NCBI GenBank assembly: GCA_900315315.1
Contig: OMYT01000013.1
Coordinates: forward strand, 1-64,000
Length of the DNA: 64,000 nt
From: an uncultured Eubacteriales bacterium
GTDB lineage: Bacteria > Bacillota > Clostridia > Christensenellales > Aristaeellaceae
Direction: 5' to 3'
This document shows, piece after piece, positions 43,275 to 52,534 of the stretch. The notes beneath the pieces are model-generated. The model was given only the letters and a program-made list of their open reading frames with translations, had not been told where the DNA came from and did no database searches. The translations under genes and the position numbers were made by a program. Every line of letters begins with the position of its first letter. Position 1 is the stretch's first letter.

Positions 43275-45479
43275 GTGGTGAGCAGAATCAGACGGGTGGT
43301 TTTCGGGAGCATCAGGAACAAGATCTTCTTTCTGATCCTGATTACGGTGGCGCTGCTTGCCGCGGCTTTTTTCCTGGCGACGGGACACCAGAACACGCAG
43401 CTGGCGGAGCTGAATGCCGAGATTTCCCGGGAGCAGCGGACCAACATCGCGGAAACCACGGAACAGGAGATGACCCGGGTGATCCGGGACGACCTGCTGC
43501 GGCGGACGGATCTGGAAGCCATGATTACGGACGAGATCTTCAAGGACTCCAAGGCGCGCGTGATGCTGCTGGGGGACTATGCCGCCGGCCTTTTCGCGGC
43601 GCCGGAGGAATATCCCCCGGAAGCGTGGAACGGTCCCGACCCATCCAGGGACGGGGAACTGGTGGCCCAGGTGATCCTGGCCGACGACGTGAACCCGGAG
43701 GATCCGAAGCTGCAGGAGGCGGTTGGCCTGATTGCCAACATGTCGGACCTGATGATCTCCATGTGCGGTACCTTCAACACGGACAACGCCTACGTGGCGC
43801 TGCCGGAAGGGGCGTTTCTGTCGGTCAGCCGCAACTCCGCCAGCTGGTTCAAGGAGGACGGATCCCCGCTGAGCTATGACGCACGGACCCGCTTCTGGTA
43901 CAAGCAGGCGGTTGAAGCCGGAAAGCTGATCTTTACGGACGTGGAAGAGGACGCGAACACCGGGGAACTGAGCCTGGTGTGCGCGATGCCGGTGTACGAC
44001 CCGGACGGCGGACTGCGGGCGGTGATCGGCACGGATCTCTTTCTCAGCACCATGCAGGAAACCATACGCGGGTCGGAGAAAAACGGCGGCGGATATCACA
44101 TGGTTGTCAACCAGGACGGGCACGTTATCGTTTCCTCACTGAAGGACAGCGAATTTCAGACCCAGACCAGCGAGGAGGCGCAAGATCTCCGCCGGTCGAA
44201 GAATACCGACCTGGCAGTGTTCGTCAATAACGCTCTAGCCGGAAAAAATAATGTGAAGCTGGTCTGCCTGAAAGAAGGCAATTACTACATGGCGGCATCG
44301 CTTGTGGACACGGCCGGGTGGGCGCTGATCTGCATGTTCAACGAGGATGACGTGACCGCGCCGGGCAGGACGCTGCAGGCCAAATACGCGGCAACCCAGG
44401 ACAGTGCGACAGGGAGATACAGAGAAAAGAGCACCCAGTCCACCAAGATCATGATCCTGTCGCTGGCGGCGCTGCTGGCACTGCTGAGCGGGATCGCGTT
44501 GTGGCAGGGGAAAAGGATCGTACGGCCGCTGAACACCATGACGCAGCACATTTCCGAGATCAAAGGCGAAAACCTCGAATTCAAAATGGAGGATACCTAC
44601 CGGACGGGGGACGAGATCGAGATTCTGGCAGAATCCTTTGCCGACATGAGCCGCACGACCATCGAATACATCGACCGGGTGCGGACGGTGACGGCGGAGA
44701 AGGAGCGGATCGGCGCCGAGCTGAACATGGCCGCCCGGATCCAGAATTCCATGCTGCCGCATATCTTCCCGCCGTTCCCGGAGCGGGATGAATTTGACCT
44801 TTACGCGTCCATGGACCCGGCGAAGGAAGTCGGCGGGGACTTCTACGACTTTTTCCTGGTGGATGAGGACCACCTTTGCGCCGTGATCGCGGACGTGAGC
44901 GGAAAAGGCATCCCGGCCGCGCTGTTCATGATGGTTTCCAAACTGATCGTGCAGAGCTACGCTTTGCTGGGGCAGAGCCCCGGGGAAATCCTGACCAGCG
45001 CCAACGACGCGATCTGCTCCAACAATACGGCGGAGATGTTCGTGACCGTATGGGTGGGCATTCTGGAGATCTCCACGGGCAAACTGACGGCGGCCAACGC
45101 GGGGCATGAATTCCCGGCGCTGATGCGGGCCGGCGGCGAATTTGAACTGTTCATGGACAAGCACGGATTCGTGGTCGGCGGGTTGGAAGGCGTGAAATAC
45201 AAGCAGTATGAGCTGCAGCTGGAGCCGGGGGACAAACTGTTCGTTTATACCGACGGCGTGGCGGAAGCGACGGACGCGAACAACGAACTGTTCGGAACAG
45301 ACCGGATGCTTGCCGCACTGAACACAGCAAAGGACCAGGGACCGAAGGAACTGCTGCAGAGCGTGCGGCAGTCGATCGACGATTTCGTCAAAGACGCGGA
45401 ACAGTTTGACGACCTGACGATGCTGTGCATGGAATACAGGGGACCAAAGGACGGACGGGAAGGGCACGGAGCAGTCTGA
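43275..45479 (+). CDS. Membrane sensor PP2C (RsbU/SpoIIE-type) serine phosphatase
   Basis: The 734-residue protein has an N-terminal TM (about 14-35), a Cache-type outer region (about 40-385), a second TM (about 395-415), a HAMP segment and a SpoIIE/PP2C domain. The phosphatase core shows MAARIQNSMLPHIFPPFP, GGDFYDFF, VIADVSGKGIPAALFM, AGHEFPAL and FDDLTMLCM. Such enzymes dephosphorylate STAS-domain anti-anti-sigma factors. A STAS-kinase protein is encoded 7 kb downstream. The start is GTG with AAGGAG upstream. A stray copy of the C-terminal motif follows its stop. Confidence 0.9.
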   Translation: MVSRIRRVVFGSIRNKIFFLILITVALLAAAFFLATGHQNTQLAELNAEISREQRTNIAETTEQEMTRVIRDDLLRRTDLEAMITDEIFKDSKARVMLLGDYAAGLFAAPEEYPPEAWNGPDPSRDGELVAQVILADDVNPEDPKLQEAVGLIANMSDLMISMCGTFNTDNAYVALPEGAFLSVSRNSASWFKEDGSPLSYDARTRFWYKQAVEAGKLIFTDVEEDANTGELSLVCAMPVYDPDGGLRAVIGTDLFLSTMQETIRGSEKNGGGYHMVVNQDGHVIVSSLKDSEFQTQTSEEAQDLRRSKNTDLAVFVNNALAGKNNVKLVCLKEGNYYMAASLVDTAGWALICMFNEDDVTAPGRTLQAKYAATQDSATGRYREKSTQSTKIMILSLAALLALLSGIALWQGKRIVRPLNTMTQHISEIKGENLEFKMEDTYRTGDEIEILAESFADMSRTTIEYIDRVRTVTAEKERIGAELNMAARIQNSMLPHIFPPFPERDEFDLYASMDPAKEVGGDFYDFFLVDEDHLCAVIADVSGKGIPAALFMMVSKLIVQSYALLGQSPGEILTSANDAICSNNTAEMFVTVWVGILEISTGKLTAANAGHEFPALMRAGGEFELFMDKHGFVVGGLEGVKYKQYELQLEPGDKLFVYTDGVAEATDANNELFGTDRMLAALNTAKDQGPKELLQSVRQSIDDFVKDAEQFDDLTMLCMEYRGPKDGREGHGAV

Positions 45480-45515
45480 CGAGTTCACGATGCTGAGCTT
45501 TAAGCTGAAAAGTGG
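45465..45515 (+). pseudogene. Leftover PP2C tail segment
   Basis: Overlapping and just after the PP2C stop, another frame reads EQSDEFTMLSFKLKSGE, clearly like the EQFDDLTMLCMEYRG motif at the end of the PP2C domain. It looks like the tail of a second copy left by duplication and deletion. Confidence 0.5.
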
Positions 45516-45538
45516 AGAGTGAAGAGGGGAGAGGACGG
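45510..45538. repeat. GAAGAGTGGAGAGT-type short repeat
   Basis: AAAAGTGGAGAGTGAAGAGG and GGAGAGGACGGG, the same low-complexity type as at 25640 and 40139; part of it serves as ribosome site of the next gene. Confidence 0.45.
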
Positions 45539-45539
45539 G

Positions 45540-46436
45540 ATGGCGGATCCGGTCGTTAATTTTCGGGAATATCTGAATGAAGAGGTCAACAAGGTCAAGG
45601 GCGTATATTATCCGGTCAGGGCCAGTTTCCTCAAACGGAAGTTTTGCAAGAAGGCATCATGCCGCGCGCTGCACCCGAACCCGGAGGATGAGTTCTGCTT
45701 TCCGGATATCGGGCCGAACTACGGCATCATCAAGAAATATCAGCAACAGTACAGACAGGGCGTCCAGTTCAAAACCGGGTTTGAGGAAAACGGCATCCTG
45801 GAGCCGCTGATGGTTCAGAAGACCAGACCGGACGGCTATATGATCCTGAACGGGCATCACCGGTGGGCGGCCGCGATCCGGAGCGGCGTGGGCAAGGTGA
45901 AGATTAAGATCGTCAACCTGACGCAGGTGTCGGATATCCGCAAAATGATCGAAAACAGCCAGTCGGACAGGCGCGTGACGCTGGACCTGGACGAGGTGGT
46001 GTTCTGCGGGAAAGATGATCCCTATGTGGAGAAACCGTTGCCGTTCCCGATGAACCGGTTCTTCAAAGAGCGGATCCGGAAGGGGATTCCCGCGCTGCTC
46101 CATGTCTTCAATCAAAGAGACGTCGATATCTGGGTATATACCTCAAAGTATTACTCGCTGGAGTATATCCGCTTTTTGTTCAAACACCGGGCTGTGCGGC
46201 TGACGGGCATCGTGACCGGCACGGCGCAGAAAGGCCCCCATGCCGCTGCAAACGCCAAAACGATGAAGGAAATGCTGGAAAAGAAATACAAGACCACGAT
46301 CCATATTGACAACAAGATGATCCTCCGGACCGTCAGCGGGTCAAAGGAAATTGAGGATTATCCTCTGAGCGGAAACCCGGAAACCTGGTCCCGGGAGGCG
46401 CTGGACATCCTCGCGAAGATCAACAATAAACGGTGA
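45540..46436 (+). CDS. ParB/sulfiredoxin-like domain fused to HAD-like domain
   Basis: The 298-residue protein has a ParB/Srx-type N-terminal domain with NGHHRWAAAIRSGV (about residues 107-120) after VQFKTGFEENGILEPLMV, and a C-terminal HAD-type region: DLDEVV (motif I), WVYTSKYYS (motif II), KKYKTTIHIDNKM (near motif III/IV). ParB/Srx folds use nucleotides or act as kinases. An HAD partner could remove phosphate, so opposing activities on one protein are possible, but this is inference. The gene lies between the PP2C gene and the activase gene, all in one direction; ATG 45540 follows GGGAGAGG. Confidence 0.7.
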   Translation: MADPVVNFREYLNEEVNKVKGVYYPVRASFLKRKFCKKASCRALHPNPEDEFCFPDIGPNYGIIKKYQQQYRQGVQFKTGFEENGILEPLMVQKTRPDGYMILNGHHRWAAAIRSGVGKVKIKIVNLTQVSDIRKMIENSQSDRRVTLDLDEVVFCGKDDPYVEKPLPFPMNRFFKERIRKGIPALLHVFNQRDVDIWVYTSKYYSLEYIRFLFKHRAVRLTGIVTGTAQKGPHAAANAKTMKEMLEKKYKTTIHIDNKMILRTVSGSKEIEDYPLSGNPETWSREALDILAKINNKR

Positions 46437-46449
46437 GGTACGGATCGGG

Positions 46450-49400
46450 ATGAATGGTTACCGGGCCGGGATTGACGTTGGCAGCACGACGGTGAAGGCC
46501 GTACTGCTGGATGAAAACGGCAATCCCGTTTTTGAACGCTACTGCCGGCATCACGCCCATACGCAGGAGACGCTGGCGGAAATCCTGAAAGAGGCAAGGG
46601 AAAAGCTGGGCTCCTGCCGCCTGCAGTGCGCCATTACGGGCAGCGGCGGCATGGGGCTGGGGAAGGCGCTGGAGATCCCGTTTGTGCAGGAAGTGGCAGC
46701 GGTGGCGGACGCGCTGAAACGGAAAGCGCCGCAGACGGACGTCGCCATCGAGCTGGGCGGCGAAGACGCGAAAATCATTTACTTTACGGGCGGCCTGGAA
46801 GAACGCATGAACGGCGTTTGCGCGGGAGGCACCGGCAGCTTTATCGACCAGATGGCCTCCCTGCTGCAGACTGACGCCCGGGGCCTGAATGAAGAAGCTG
46901 CGCACTACCAGGTGATTTATCCCATCGCCGCAAGATGCGGCGTTTTTGCAAAATCGGACATCCAGCCGCTGATCAACGACGGGGCCTCCCGGGCAGACCT
47001 GGCAGCCAGCGTGTTTCAGGCGGTGGTGAACCAGACGATCTCCGGCCTCGCCTGCGGAAAGCCGGTACGGGGGCACGTGGCTTTCCTGGGAGGGCCGCTG
47101 CATTTTCTGCCGGAACTGCGGAACGCGTTTATCCGGACGCTGAAGCTGACGGACGAAACGGCGATTATTCCCGAAAACAGCCATCTTTTCGCCGCCCAAG
47201 GCGCTGCCCTGAAGGCGGGCAAGGGAGACGCCCGGGAGATTGAAGACCTGATCGAGGCCCTAAGCCGGGGCATGGTGCTGAACCAGGCGCTGCAGCGGAT
47301 GGAACCCCTGTTTGCCGACGACGTGGAATACAGCGTGTTTACCCGGCGGCATGAGCAGGCGAAGGTGGCCCGGGCAGACCTGGCCGGGTATGCCGGGCCC
47401 GCCTTCCTGGGGATTGATGCGGGGAGCACCACCACGAAAATGGCACTGATCGGCAGCGAAGGGGAACTGCTGTGGACCTGGTATGCCAACAACCAGGGGA
47501 ATCCGCTGAAGGCTGCCGTTTCCGCCCTGGGGGAACTGAAAGGGCTGCTGCCGGACACGGCATACATTGCCAGGGCCTGCTCCACAGGGTACGGGGAAGA
47601 ACTGATGAAATCCGCGTTCTGTCTGGACGAAGGCGAAGTGGAAACCATCGCGCACGTTACCGCCGCGCAGTTTTTCGATCCCGAAGCGGACTGCGTGCTG
47701 GATATCGGCGGGCAGGACATGAAATGCATCCGGCTGAAGAACGGCTCGGTGGACACGATCCAGCTGAACGAAGCCTGCTCCTCCGGGTGCGGCAGCTTCC
47801 TGGAGAACTTCGCGGCCTCGATGGGCTACACGGCCCAGAGCTTCGCCGCGCAGGCACTGTTTGCCCCGGAACCCCTCGATCTGGGAACCCGGTGCACGGT
47901 GTTCATGAACAGCAACGTGAAGCAGGCCCAGAAGGAAGGGGCAAGCATCCAGGACATTTCCGCCGGGCTTGCCTATTCCGTGATCCGGAACGCGCTGTTC
48001 AAGGTAATCAAACTGACGGATGCCGGGCAGCTGGGGAAACGGGTGGTCGTCCAGGGCGGCACGTTCTACAACCACGCGGTGCTTCGGGCGTTTGAAAAAA
48101 TCAGCGGCAGGGAAGCCGTATGCCCGGATATCGCCGGGATCATGGGCGCTTTCGGGGCGGCCCTGATCGCCCGGCACCATGCATGCGGCGGGAAGAGCAG
48201 CATGCTCGGGCTGGAGGAGATCCGGCGCCTGGAATGGAAAACCAGCACTACCCGCTGCGGCATGTGCGAAAACCGGTGCATGCTGACGATCAACGCATTC
48301 ACCGGCGGGCGGAAGCACATCACGGGCAACCGCTGCGAACGGGGACTGGGACAGACGGCGGCCGGGGAAAAAGGCCCGAACGTGGCGGCCTACAAACTGC
48401 GGCGGATGTTTGACTATGAAAACCCGGAAAACGTGCCGAGAGGCGAGATCGGCATTCCGCGGGTGCTGAACATGTGGGAAAACTATCCCTTCTGGCATAC
48501 ATTTTTCACAAAACTGGGATTCTCCGTGCGCCTTTCGCCGATTTCCGGCCGGGCGCTGTACAGCCTGGGAATGGAATCCATCCCGTCGGAGAGCGAATGC
48601 TATCCGGCCAAGCTGAGCCACGGGCATGTGCAGTGGCTGATCAACCAGGGCGTCAAAACAATTTTCCATCCCAGCGTGTTCTATGAACACCAGGAAACGG
48701 AGCAGGCCCAGAACCATTTCAACTGCCCCATTGTGTGCGCCTATCCGGAGAACCTCAAAAATAACGTGGAGGACGTGACGGACGGCAAGGTGCGCTATAT
48801 CCGTCCGTTCCTGGCCTTTACCGACGAGAAAACCGCGGCGGACCGGCTGGTCCGCCTGTGCAGGGAAGAATGGGGTATCGCTGCGGCTGAGGTCCGGGCG
48901 GCCGTCCGCGCTGCGTGGACTGAGCAGCGGCGGGCGAAGGAAGACGTGCGCAGCGAAGGAAAAAAGGTGCTGGAATGGATGGAGGAACATCACCGGAAGG
49001 GCATCGTGCTGGCAGGCCGGCCCTACCACATCGATCCCGAAATCCATCACGGCATTCCGGACATGATTGCGTCCTACGGGCTGGCGGTGCTGACGGAGGA
49101 CAGCATTCCTGCGGAGGCCCCCGCGATCCGGCCCCTGCGGGTCAACGACCAGTGGGTGTATCATTCCCGGCTGTATACGGCTGCCCAGTTCGCCGCCGGG
49201 CGGGAGGACCTGGAACTGATTCAGCTCAATTCCTTCGGGTGCGGACTGGACGCCGTGACGACGGACCAGGTGTGCGAAATCCTGGAAGCGTGCGGGAAGA
49301 TGTACACGGTGCTCAAAATCGACGAAGTCAACAACCTGGGAGCCGCCCGGATCCGGGTGCGCAGCCTGCTGTCGGCCATGCGGATGCGGGAGGAGCAGGG

Positions 49401-50676
49401 CATTGAGCCCTTTGCCAAACCGGCCGCCTACGAACGACAGCCGTTTACCAGAGCCATGTTCGACAAGGGATACACCATTCTGGGCCCGAACATGAGCCCG
49501 ATCCACTTTGAATACCTCAGACCCGTATTCGAAAAGTACGGATACCATCTGGTGATCCTGGAAAACGAGAGCCGCAGCGTGGTGGACACGGGGCTGAAAT
49601 ACGTGAACAACGACGCGTGCTATCCTTCCATCATCGCCGTCGGGCAGATGATGGAGGCGGTGCTCAGCGGGCGGTACGACGTGAACCGGCTGGCGCTGAT
49701 CATGAGCCAGACGGGCGGGTGCTGCCGGGCGAGCAACTATGTGGGCTTTATCCGGCGGGCACTGGAAAAGGCGGGGCTGCCGCAAATCCCCGTGATCAGC
49801 CTGAACTTCAACGGGATGGAGAAGAACGAAGGTTTCCGTCCGCCCCTGCCGATGGTGCGGGACGCGGGCAGGGCGCTGGTGCTGGGGGACCTGCTGATGA
49901 AGTGCCTGTACCGGGTGCGGCCCTACGAAATAACGCCCGGCAGCGCAGACGCCCTGCATGACAAATGGAAAAAGATCATCCCGGACGCTGCTTTCGCCAA
50001 AGGGAAGCACGGATTTGCGGAAACGTGCCGGGCACTGGTGGAGGATTTCGACACGCTGCCCATCCATGAGGACCTGAAAAAGCCCCGGGTGGGGATCGTG
50101 GGCGAAATCCTGGTGAAATACATGCCGCTGGCCAATAACCGCCTGGTGGAGGTGCTGGAGCGGGAAGGGGCGGAGGCGGTGGTTCCGGACCTGATGGACT
50201 TTGTCTACTACACGCTGTACAACCAGCAGTATAAATCCGAATACCTGGGCGCCGGGAAAGCCCTGAAGGCGGTCAGCCATTTCGGTGTGCCGGGACTCCG
50301 GAAGTTCTGTAAGCCGGCTGTCGACGCGCTGCGCAGTTCCCGTCGGTTTCAGCCGCCGATGCCGATCGAGCACATCGCGGAACTGGCGAAGCCCTTCCTG
50401 TCGGTGGGAAACCAGTACGGCGAGGGCTGGTTCCTGTGCGGGGAGATGGCCGAACTGCTGGAACAGGGAGTTTCCGGCATCGTATGCATCCAGCCTTTCG
50501 GGTGCCTGCCGAACCATGTGGTGGGTAAAGGCGTGATCAAGCAGCTGAAAAAGAAATATCCGCATGCCAATATCGCCGCGGTGGACTATGACCCCGGGTC
50601 GAGCGAAGTGAACCAGCTGAACCGGATCAAGCTGATGCTGAGCCAGACGGAAGCCAACGACGGGACGGGAGGCTGA
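46450..50676 (+). CDS. Giant acyl-CoA dehydratase activase-related protein
   Basis: The 1408-residue protein contains two BadF/BcrA-type ATPase domains: residues 4-255 (GIDVGSTTVKAVLLD, GAGGTGSFIDQM) and about 322-575 (GIDAGSTTTKMALIG, DIGGQDMK, ACSSGCGSFLENFA). A Cys cluster CGMCENRCMLTI (about 595) and a DUF2229-type region follow, then a 2-hydroxyacyl-CoA dehydratase D-component-like C-terminal part (about 990-1400). Related proteins hydrolyse ATP to inject electrons into dehydratase partners. The predicted partner dehydratase is not in the window, so its substrate is unknown; gut anaerobes often carry such single-polypeptide versions. The start follows the ParB/HAD gene by 13 bases. Confidence 0.9.
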   Translation: MNGYRAGIDVGSTTVKAVLLDENGNPVFERYCRHHAHTQETLAEILKEAREKLGSCRLQCAITGSGGMGLGKALEIPFVQEVAAVADALKRKAPQTDVAIELGGEDAKIIYFTGGLEERMNGVCAGGTGSFIDQMASLLQTDARGLNEEAAHYQVIYPIAARCGVFAKSDIQPLINDGASRADLAASVFQAVVNQTISGLACGKPVRGHVAFLGGPLHFLPELRNAFIRTLKLTDETAIIPENSHLFAAQGAALKAGKGDAREIEDLIEALSRGMVLNQALQRMEPLFADDVEYSVFTRRHEQAKVARADLAGYAGPAFLGIDAGSTTTKMALIGSEGELLWTWYANNQGNPLKAAVSALGELKGLLPDTAYIARACSTGYGEELMKSAFCLDEGEVETIAHVTAAQFFDPEADCVLDIGGQDMKCIRLKNGSVDTIQLNEACSSGCGSFLENFAASMGYTAQSFAAQALFAPEPLDLGTRCTVFMNSNVKQAQKEGASIQDISAGLAYSVIRNALFKVIKLTDAGQLGKRVVVQGGTFYNHAVLRAFEKISGREAVCPDIAGIMGAFGAALIARHHACGGKSSMLGLEEIRRLEWKTSTTRCGMCENRCMLTINAFTGGRKHITGNRCERGLGQTAAGEKGPNVAAYKLRRMFDYENPENVPRGEIGIPRVLNMWENYPFWHTFFTKLGFSVRLSPISGRALYSLGMESIPSESECYPAKLSHGHVQWLINQGVKTIFHPSVFYEHQETEQAQNHFNCPIVCAYPENLKNNVEDVTDGKVRYIRPFLAFTDEKTAADRLVRLCREEWGIAAAEVRAAVRAAWTEQRRAKEDVRSEGKKVLEWMEEHHRKGIVLAGRPYHIDPEIHHGIPDMIASYGLAVLTEDSIPAEAPAIRPLRVNDQWVYHSRLYTAAQFAAGREDLELIQLNSFGCGLDAVTTDQVCEILEACGKMYTVLKIDEVNNLGAARIRVRSLLSAMRMREEQGIEPFAKPAAYERQPFTRAMFDKGYTILGPNMSPIHFEYLRPVFEKYGYHLVILENESRSVVDTGLKYVNNDACYPSIIAVGQMMEAVLSGRYDVNRLALIMSQTGGCCRASNYVGFIRRALEKAGLPQIPVISLNFNGMEKNEGFRPPLPMVRDAGRALVLGDLLMKCLYRVRPYEITPGSADALHDKWKKIIPDAAFAKGKHGFAETCRALVEDFDTLPIHEDLKKPRVGIVGEILVKYMPLANNRLVEVLEREGAEAVVPDLMDFVYYTLYNQQYKSEYLGAGKALKAVSHFGVPGLRKFCKPAVDALRSSRRFQPPMPIEHIAELAKPFLSVGNQYGEGWFLCGEMAELLEQGVSGIVCIQPFGCLPNHVVGKGVIKQLKKKYPHANIAAVDYDPGSSEVNQLNRIKLMLSQTEANDGTGG

Positions 50677-50723
50677 AGATTCCTCTGTTCCGAACCTTGC
50701 GAATTAATGTGTATTATATAATG

Positions 50724-50754
50724 TTTCAGGTTGGTTTCAGGTTGTTTCAGGTTG
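50724..50754. repeat. Triple TTTCAGGTTG repeat
   Basis: TTTCAGGTTG occurs at 50724-50733, 50735-50744 and 50745-50754. It is part of the 229-base AT-rich gap before the DUF4143-type ATPase gene. Confidence 0.6.
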
Positions 50755-50795
50755 TGGTTTTGATATTATCATAAAATGTGCGGATGTCATAAATT

Positions 50796-50848
50796 CTCCC
50801 TCATTTTTTGTGAAATTTAGTACAAACCTCCCTCATTATTTGTGAAAT
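50796..50848. promoter_or_regulatory. Two 21-bp direct repeats upstream of the ATPase promoter
   Basis: CTCCCTCATTTTTTGTGAAA (50796-50815, then T) and CTCCCTCATTATTTGTGAAA (50828-50847, then T) differ by one base and are 32 bases apart, about three helix turns. The second ends five bases before the -35 box, so they look like binding sites for a regulator. Confidence 0.6.
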
Positions 50849-50852
50849 GATC

Positions 50853-50881
50853 TTGTGCTTGGTCATACAACCTATTATAAT
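50853..50881 (+). promoter_or_regulatory. Promoter of the DUF4143-type ATPase gene
   Basis: TTGTGC (50853-50858), 17-base spacer, TATAAT (50876-50881), 25 bases before the start codon. Confidence 0.65.
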
Positions 50882-50905
50882 GAGCGCAGATGGAGGTGCT
50901 TTATC

Positions 50906-52264
50906 ATGTACATGCGGCGAAAGATAGATGATTTCCTGACACATTGGAAGGAATCCCCGGATCACATGCCCCTGATCATTAAAGGTGCACGCCAGATCGG
51001 AAAAACTGCATCCGTACGTGAGTTTGCCCGGAAAAACTACAAAAACTTCATCGAGATCAACTTCATTTTTGAGCCGCAATATAAGCAGATCACAGCAGAT
51101 GGATACAGTGCGCAGCAAATTATCAAAAACATGACGCTGATCAATCCGGGGCTTAAACTGATTCCCGGTGAAACACTGCTTTTCTTTGATGAAATTCAGG
51201 ATCATCCGGATATTGCAACCACTTTGAAATCGTTTCAGGAAGACAAACGTTTTGATGTCATCTGCTCCGGATCCCTCCTGGGCATCAATTACAAAAAGAT
51301 CGAAAGTGTCAGCGTAGGCTATAAGCAGAACTATGATATGCGGTCTCTGGATTTTGAGGAATTCCTGTGGACACAGGGGTATCAGAGCGATACCATCACA
51401 TCCATTCTGGATCATATGCTGACTCTCACACCTTTCAGCACTCTGGAGCTTTCCCGGTACAGTTCCCTTTTCCTTGATTACTGCGTACTCGGCGGCATGC
51501 CCGCGGTTGTCAGAAAATATGTGGAATCCGGAACTTTTGAGGAAACACTGGATATTCAGAAACAGCTCCTCCTTGACTATGAGGAAGATGTGCGCAAATA
51601 TGCTGACGGAATGGATCAGACAAGAATCATCAATGTCTTCCGTCATATTACGCCGCAGCTGGCAAAGGAAAACAAGAAATTCCAGATATCCAAGGTCGCT
51701 TCCGGAGCACGTTTCCGTGACTATCGCGGATGCATCGAATGGCTGCTGGATGCCGGAATTGTTCAGGCTTGTTATTGTCTGAATTATCCCGAATTGCCCC
51801 TGAAAGGCAATTATGATGCGGATAAATTCAAACTGTATTACGCTGATTCCGGCCTTCTGATTGCAACCCTTGACTCGGAAGCACAGAAAGAATTCCGCGC
51901 ATACCGGAACCTTGGTGTTTATAAAGGCGCACTGTATGAAAACATCATTGCAGAGGCACTCGTTAAAAGTGATCTGCCCTTGTACTACTACAAAAAAGAA
52001 AATTCAACACTTGAAGAAGATTTCTTCGCCCGCAGCGCAAATGATTTGGTTCCGATTGAGGTAAAAAGCACCAACAATGTCTCCAAATCGTTGAAATCAT
52101 TGATCCACAGCCAATCGTATCCTGAAATCCATTACGGCATCAAACTGATTGAAGGCAATCTGGGGTATGCTGAACAGATCTATTCTTTCCCGCATTTTTG
52201 TGCATGCATGCTGAATCGTTTCCTGCAAAACCGCAATCCGGATACAACCAAATCCCTGGCCTGA
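50906..52264 (+). CDS. AAA ATPase with DUF4143-type C-terminal domain
   Basis: The 452-residue protein has Walker A GARQIGKT (27-34), Walker B LLFFDEIQ near residue 94, a sensor segment CSGSLLG and a C-terminal DUF4143-type nuclease-like region ending with IPIEVKSTNN (Glu-x-Lys motif). Similar proteins are common, often horizontally transferred, and no clear function is known. Its codons and flanks are visibly more AT-rich than neighbours, suggesting acquisition. ATG 50906 follows GGAGG. It stands alone. Confidence 0.85.
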   Translation: MYMRRKIDDFLTHWKESPDHMPLIIKGARQIGKTASVREFARKNYKNFIEINFIFEPQYKQITADGYSAQQIIKNMTLINPGLKLIPGETLLFFDEIQDHPDIATTLKSFQEDKRFDVICSGSLLGINYKKIESVSVGYKQNYDMRSLDFEEFLWTQGYQSDTITSILDHMLTLTPFSTLELSRYSSLFLDYCVLGGMPAVVRKYVESGTFEETLDIQKQLLLDYEEDVRKYADGMDQTRIINVFRHITPQLAKENKKFQISKVASGARFRDYRGCIEWLLDAGIVQACYCLNYPELPLKGNYDADKFKLYYADSGLLIATLDSEAQKEFRAYRNLGVYKGALYENIIAEALVKSDLPLYYYKKENSTLEEDFFARSANDLVPIEVKSTNNVSKSLKSLIHSQSYPEIHYGIKLIEGNLGYAEQIYSFPHFCACMLNRFLQNRNPDTTKSLA

Positions 52265-52354
52265 TTAAACGATTAATTCTTCAAACATTTGAAAACATCA
52301 TCGGCCAAAAAACTCAATAAGTGTTATATTAAACAATAGTACGATCAAGGTGGC

Positions 52355-52403
52355 AGTTAACGCGCACATTTTTGTTAAATTTTCAAATTTGTGCGCGTTA
52401 ACT
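52355..52403. terminator. Long inverted repeat after the ATPase gene
   Basis: AGTTAACGCGCACA (52355-52368) and TGTGCGCGTTAACT (52390-52403) are a perfect 14-bp inverted repeat around a 21-base AT-rich loop. It could be a bidirectional terminator or the end of an inserted element. The surrounding gap 52265-52534 holds no gene I see. Confidence 0.5.
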
Positions 52404-52534
52404 TGCTGTTTGTACGTGTTATGATTGCGCGGGAGCTTTGTTTGGTATAAAATCTCTTTATCATAAGACTTTGACCGGCATCAGGTTCCGGGGATCCGGA
52501 GGGATTGCCCGGTATGACGGGAGGCAGGACAAAA

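Noticed and set aside
47260-50565. A 1101-codon open frame antisense to the activase gene
   Set aside because: It follows from GC-rich third positions of the activase; no recognisable domain.
50906-52264. The DUF4143-type ATPase as part of a phage-defence system
   Set aside because: No nuclease, methylase or other effector is adjacent; the gene is single.
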